Both the position numbers and the translations under genes were made by a program. The notes beneath the pieces were generated by a model that made no database searches, was not told the DNA's origin, and saw only the letters and a program-made list of their open reading frames with translations. Positions 61,736 to 64,000 of a DNA stretch of 64,000 nt are shown in pieces; position 1 is the stretch's first letter, and the number at the start of each line of letters is the position of its first letter. Source of the stretch: Neptuniibacter pectenicola. GTDB taxonomy: Bacteria > Pseudomonadota > Gammaproteobacteria > Pseudomonadales > Balneatricaceae. The DNA is taken from NCBI RefSeq assembly GCF_001597735.1, contig NZ_LUTS01000006.1:124001-188000 (forward strand), written 5' to 3'.

Positions 61736-64000
61736 TTAGGTCGGTGAGTAACGCCCTGGATCGACACACCTTAAATCAAGGGTATATGGGTATTCTTTCG
61801 TGAAGACCTCATCCCCTATAGGTGCAGGTTTTGGTTTAGAGTGATCTGGACCAAATTCACGTACCACTTGAGCACCGGTTGTGCCTGTAATGCTACCCGG
61901 CGTATGACCAAACTCATCGTATCGGTTTACACGACGTGATTCGGCCTCATGGCTGTTAATTGGATAGGTATCATAGCTTAACCCGCCTTTGTGGCTGACA
62001 TGATAGACGCAACCACCCACACTGTGGCCGTTCCATGTATCAATTAAGTCAAAGGTTAGGGGGGCATGTACACCAATTGTTGGATGTAGCGCAGAAGGTG
62101 GCTGCCACGCTCTGTATCTTACACCAGCAACATATTCACCATTGCGTCCAGTATTGTGCAGTGGCACGCGATGACCGTTGCAGGTTAGGGCATAACGACT
62201 CTCATCTAGGCCGGTTAGTTTAACCTGTAAACGTTCCACCGATGAATCTACATAACGGGATGTGCCAAAGCTACTGATCTCTTCACCGAGTACATGCCAA
62301 GGTTCAATCGCCCAGCGTAGTTCCAGTGCGACGTTATCGATCTGTACACGGCCATAATGGGGGTAACGGAACTCTTCAAACGGTGCCAGCCAATCCAGTT
62401 GGAAAGGTAGACCATGGGCTTGTAGGTCGTTCACAACATCTTTTAGATCGGACCATGCAAAGTGTGGCAGCATGAACTTATCATGTAGTCCTGTGCCCCA
62501 ACGGGCGAGTGGCTTGTGGTAAGGCTCATCCCAAAAACGAGCAATTAGGCTTCGAATCAAGAGTGCCTGAACTAAAGCCATTCGTGAATGAGGGGGCATT
62601 TCAAAACCGCGGAACTCAAGAATACCTTGACGACCGCTAGCAGTGCCCGGGGCATAAAGTTTATCGATACAGAACTCTGCGCGATGGGTGTTACCCGTCA
62701 TATCGACAAGGAGGTTGCGTAGGATTCTATCCACTAACCAAGGTTGATCAATAATACCTTCAGGCATCTGATTAAACGCAATCTCCAGCTCATAAAGCAT
62801 CTCATCTCGTGCTTCATCAACGCGGGGTGCTTGGCTTGTCGGTCCAATGAACATACCAGAGAAAACATAAGAGAGTCCCGGGTGGTGCTGCCAGTAGGTG
62901 ACAATACTACGCAGTAGATCGGGTCTGCGAAGTAGAGGACTATCGGCTGGAGTGTTACCCCCAATCGTAATATGGTTACCGCCACCTGTACCTGTATGGC
63001 GTCCATCAAGCATGAACTTTTCAGTTCCTAGACGGCATTCATGGGCGGCTTGATAAAGGCGTGTTGTATTATCGACTAGCTCTTCCCAGCTGTAAGCGGG
63101 GTGAATGTTGACCTCAATAACACCCGGATCAGGCGTTACTAATAGTTTTTTCAAGCGTTGATCTTTAGGCGGTTCATAGCCTTCAAGAACAACCGGTATA
63201 CCTAGCTCCTCTGCTGTTTTCTCAATACTCGAAATAAGCAGAATATAGTGCTCAAGATAGGAGACCGGAGGCATAAAGAGATACAGTTTTCCGTTGCGAG
63301 GCTCAATACACAGTGCGGTTCTAATGACTTCCGTTTGCGATGTTTTGCTCAAATGAGTTGGGCGAGGAGGTGCCACTTGCTCAATGATGTCCGCCTGACC
63401 ATCTCGGGTAGGAAGTGGACGAACTAATTCGAACGGATCAGCTTCCGGTTGTACTTTCTGTTCAGTTTCAGCTTGGTCTGGCAGTGAATCAAGCGGTAAT
63501 CTAAACCCTAGAGGTGAATCACCGGGTATTAAGACAATTTGATCACGGCGCATAGGCCATAGGCTAGAGCGCCAGCCTGAATTAAAGTAATCCCATTCCA
63601 GCGGTAAAATAAAGCCCGTTGCTTTGCTTAAGCCACGTTGCATCAGTTGAGCAATACGTTTGCGTTCTAAATCGCCGTCAAAATCTCCTTTGACAGGATC
63701 TATATTATTGGGCAAGTTTTGCTCTTTCCATAGATAGTAGATTGCATCTTCATAGGCGGGTTGCATGAACTGGTCTTGCAACTTTAAATTGCTACATAGT
63801 TGTTCAAAGAAGCGTTCTGCTGTGTCTAAGTCATGCCCATAATCTTTATCTACACGTGCGAGTAAGGAAGGGTCATGCCATAAAGGTTCACCATCTTCTC
63901 GCCAGAAGCAGCCTAATGCCCAGCGAGGGATCTCTTCGCCGGGATACCATTTACCTTGCCCATAATGTAATAGTCCACCAGGAGCGTACTCCTCACGTAG
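61736..64000 (-). CDS. DUF2126 / transglutaminase-family protein, C-terminal part (runs off the window)
   Basis: About 754 residues are visible, open in frame to the right edge, so the N-terminus lies beyond 64000. The visible part includes YGQGKWYPGEEIPRWALG, LMQRGLSKATGFILPLEWDY, TGTGGGNHITIGGNTPADSP, EFRGFEMPPHSRMALVQALL and HVSHKGGLSYDTYPINSHEA, the blocks of DUF2126. Full-length members are about 1100 residues with an N-terminal transglutaminase-like domain and are often next to circularly permuted ATP-grasp/alpha-E genes. TGTGGGNHIT suggests a glutamine-synthetase-like nucleotide fold. Function is probably peptide or amide-bond chemistry, but this is inferred. Confidence 0.85.
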   Translation of the reverse strand, partial: LREEYAPGGLLHYGQGKWYPGEEIPRWALGCFWREDGEPLWHDPSLLARVDKDYGHDLDTAERFFEQLCSNLKLQDQFMQPAYEDAIYYLWKEQNLPNNIDPVKGDFDGDLERKRIAQLMQRGLSKATGFILPLEWDYFNSGWRSSLWPMRRDQIVLIPGDSPLGFRLPLDSLPDQAETEQKVQPEADPFELVRPLPTRDGQADIIEQVAPPRPTHLSKTSQTEVIRTALCIEPRNGKLYLFMPPVSYLEHYILLISSIEKTAEELGIPVVLEGYEPPKDQRLKKLLVTPDPGVIEVNIHPAYSWEELVDNTTRLYQAAHECRLGTEKFMLDGRHTGTGGGNHITIGGNTPADSPLLRRPDLLRSIVTYWQHHPGLSYVFSGMFIGPTSQAPRVDEARDEMLYELEIAFNQMPEGIIDQPWLVDRILRNLLVDMTGNTHRAEFCIDKLYAPGTASGRQGILEFRGFEMPPHSRMALVQALLIRSLIARFWDEPYHKPLARWGTGLHDKFMLPHFAWSDLKDVVNDLQAHGLPFQLDWLAPFEEFRYPHYGRVQIDNVALELRWAIEPWHVLGEEISSFGTSRYVDSSVERLQVKLTGLDESRYALTCNGHRVPLHNTGRNGEYVAGVRYRAWQPPSALHPTIGVHAPLTFDLIDTWNGHSVGGCVYHVSHKGGLSYDTYPINSHEAESRRVNRYDEFGHTPGSITGTTGAQVVREFGPDHSKPKPAPIGDEVFTKEYPYTLDLRCVDPGRYSPT

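Overview
The window looks like chromosomal DNA of a marine gammaproteobacterium, most likely in the Oceanospirillales (Oceanospirillaceae-like). The basis is the moderate GC content and a gene set typical of that group: ybiT-type ABC-F, DUF2956, yedI/DUF808, rlmJ, dusA, a homodimeric aceE, a DUF2126 transglutaminase-family protein and a Vibrio-like small YebC paralogue. This assignment is from memory of families, not from a search. No rRNA, CRISPR array, prophage, transposase or integrase was seen. There is one tRNA gene.

Layout. 0-5 kb: a partial YebC-family gene, a RecQ-like helicase, and a leftward set (MscS channel, voltage-gated K+ channel-like protein, small BRCT protein). 4.7-5.0 kb: a gap with a promoter-like box, a long stem and a terminator hairpin, which could be a small RNA or a leader of the EamA transporter that follows. 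5-9 kb: transporter, LysR regulator with a palindromic operator, HPP membrane protein and small hypothetical proteins. 9-15 kb: rlmJ, a multi-zinc-ribbon protein, a Cache-type chemoreceptor and a Na/Pi cotransporter. 15-27 kb: housekeeping genes (ybiT, mgtE, yedI, a tandem HAD protein, tal, dusA, dgkA, gltX, tRNA-Ala) with a dispersed REP-like repeat in three gaps.

27.7-35.1 kb holds a complete type I restriction-modification operon, hsdM-hsdS-rhuM-hsdR, just downstream of tRNA-Ala(GGC). It is followed by a decaying stretch with three broken genes: a phosphoribosyltransferase-like fragment split at a seven-G tract, an internally deleted short-chain dehydrogenase and an internally deleted MDR oxidoreductase. 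Among these lie intact genes: a Fur-box flavodoxin, a luciferase-like oxidoreductase paired with a CmcJ/AsaB-like oxygenase, a divergent LysR regulator, a DUF1330 protein and an intact MDR oxidoreductase.

42.5-48.5 kb is a sulfur module: periplasmic rhodanese, multi-pass membrane protein, persulfide-dioxygenase-like MBL protein, DUF442 sulfurtransferase, SulP permease and, after a gap, a 1-Cys peroxiredoxin. Two matching palindromes (AATATTAG-N6-CTAATAT) lie in front of its two rightward transcription units. This suggests one persulfide-sensing repressor of the BigR/SqrR/YgaV type whose gene is not in the window.

48.9-57 kb holds envelope proteins: a DUF6515-like protein, an EF-hand protein, a lipoprotein hydrolase, a Tat-exported GMC dehydrogenase with its small subunit, an autotransporter with a short passenger, a Sel1-repeat protein, and a DUF3127 protein ending in an SSB-like tail. 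57-64 kb: a YeiH exporter, an Lrp regulator divergent from a stand-alone pyruvate-dehydrogenase-type E1, and the 3' part of a DUF2126 transglutaminase-family gene that runs off the window.
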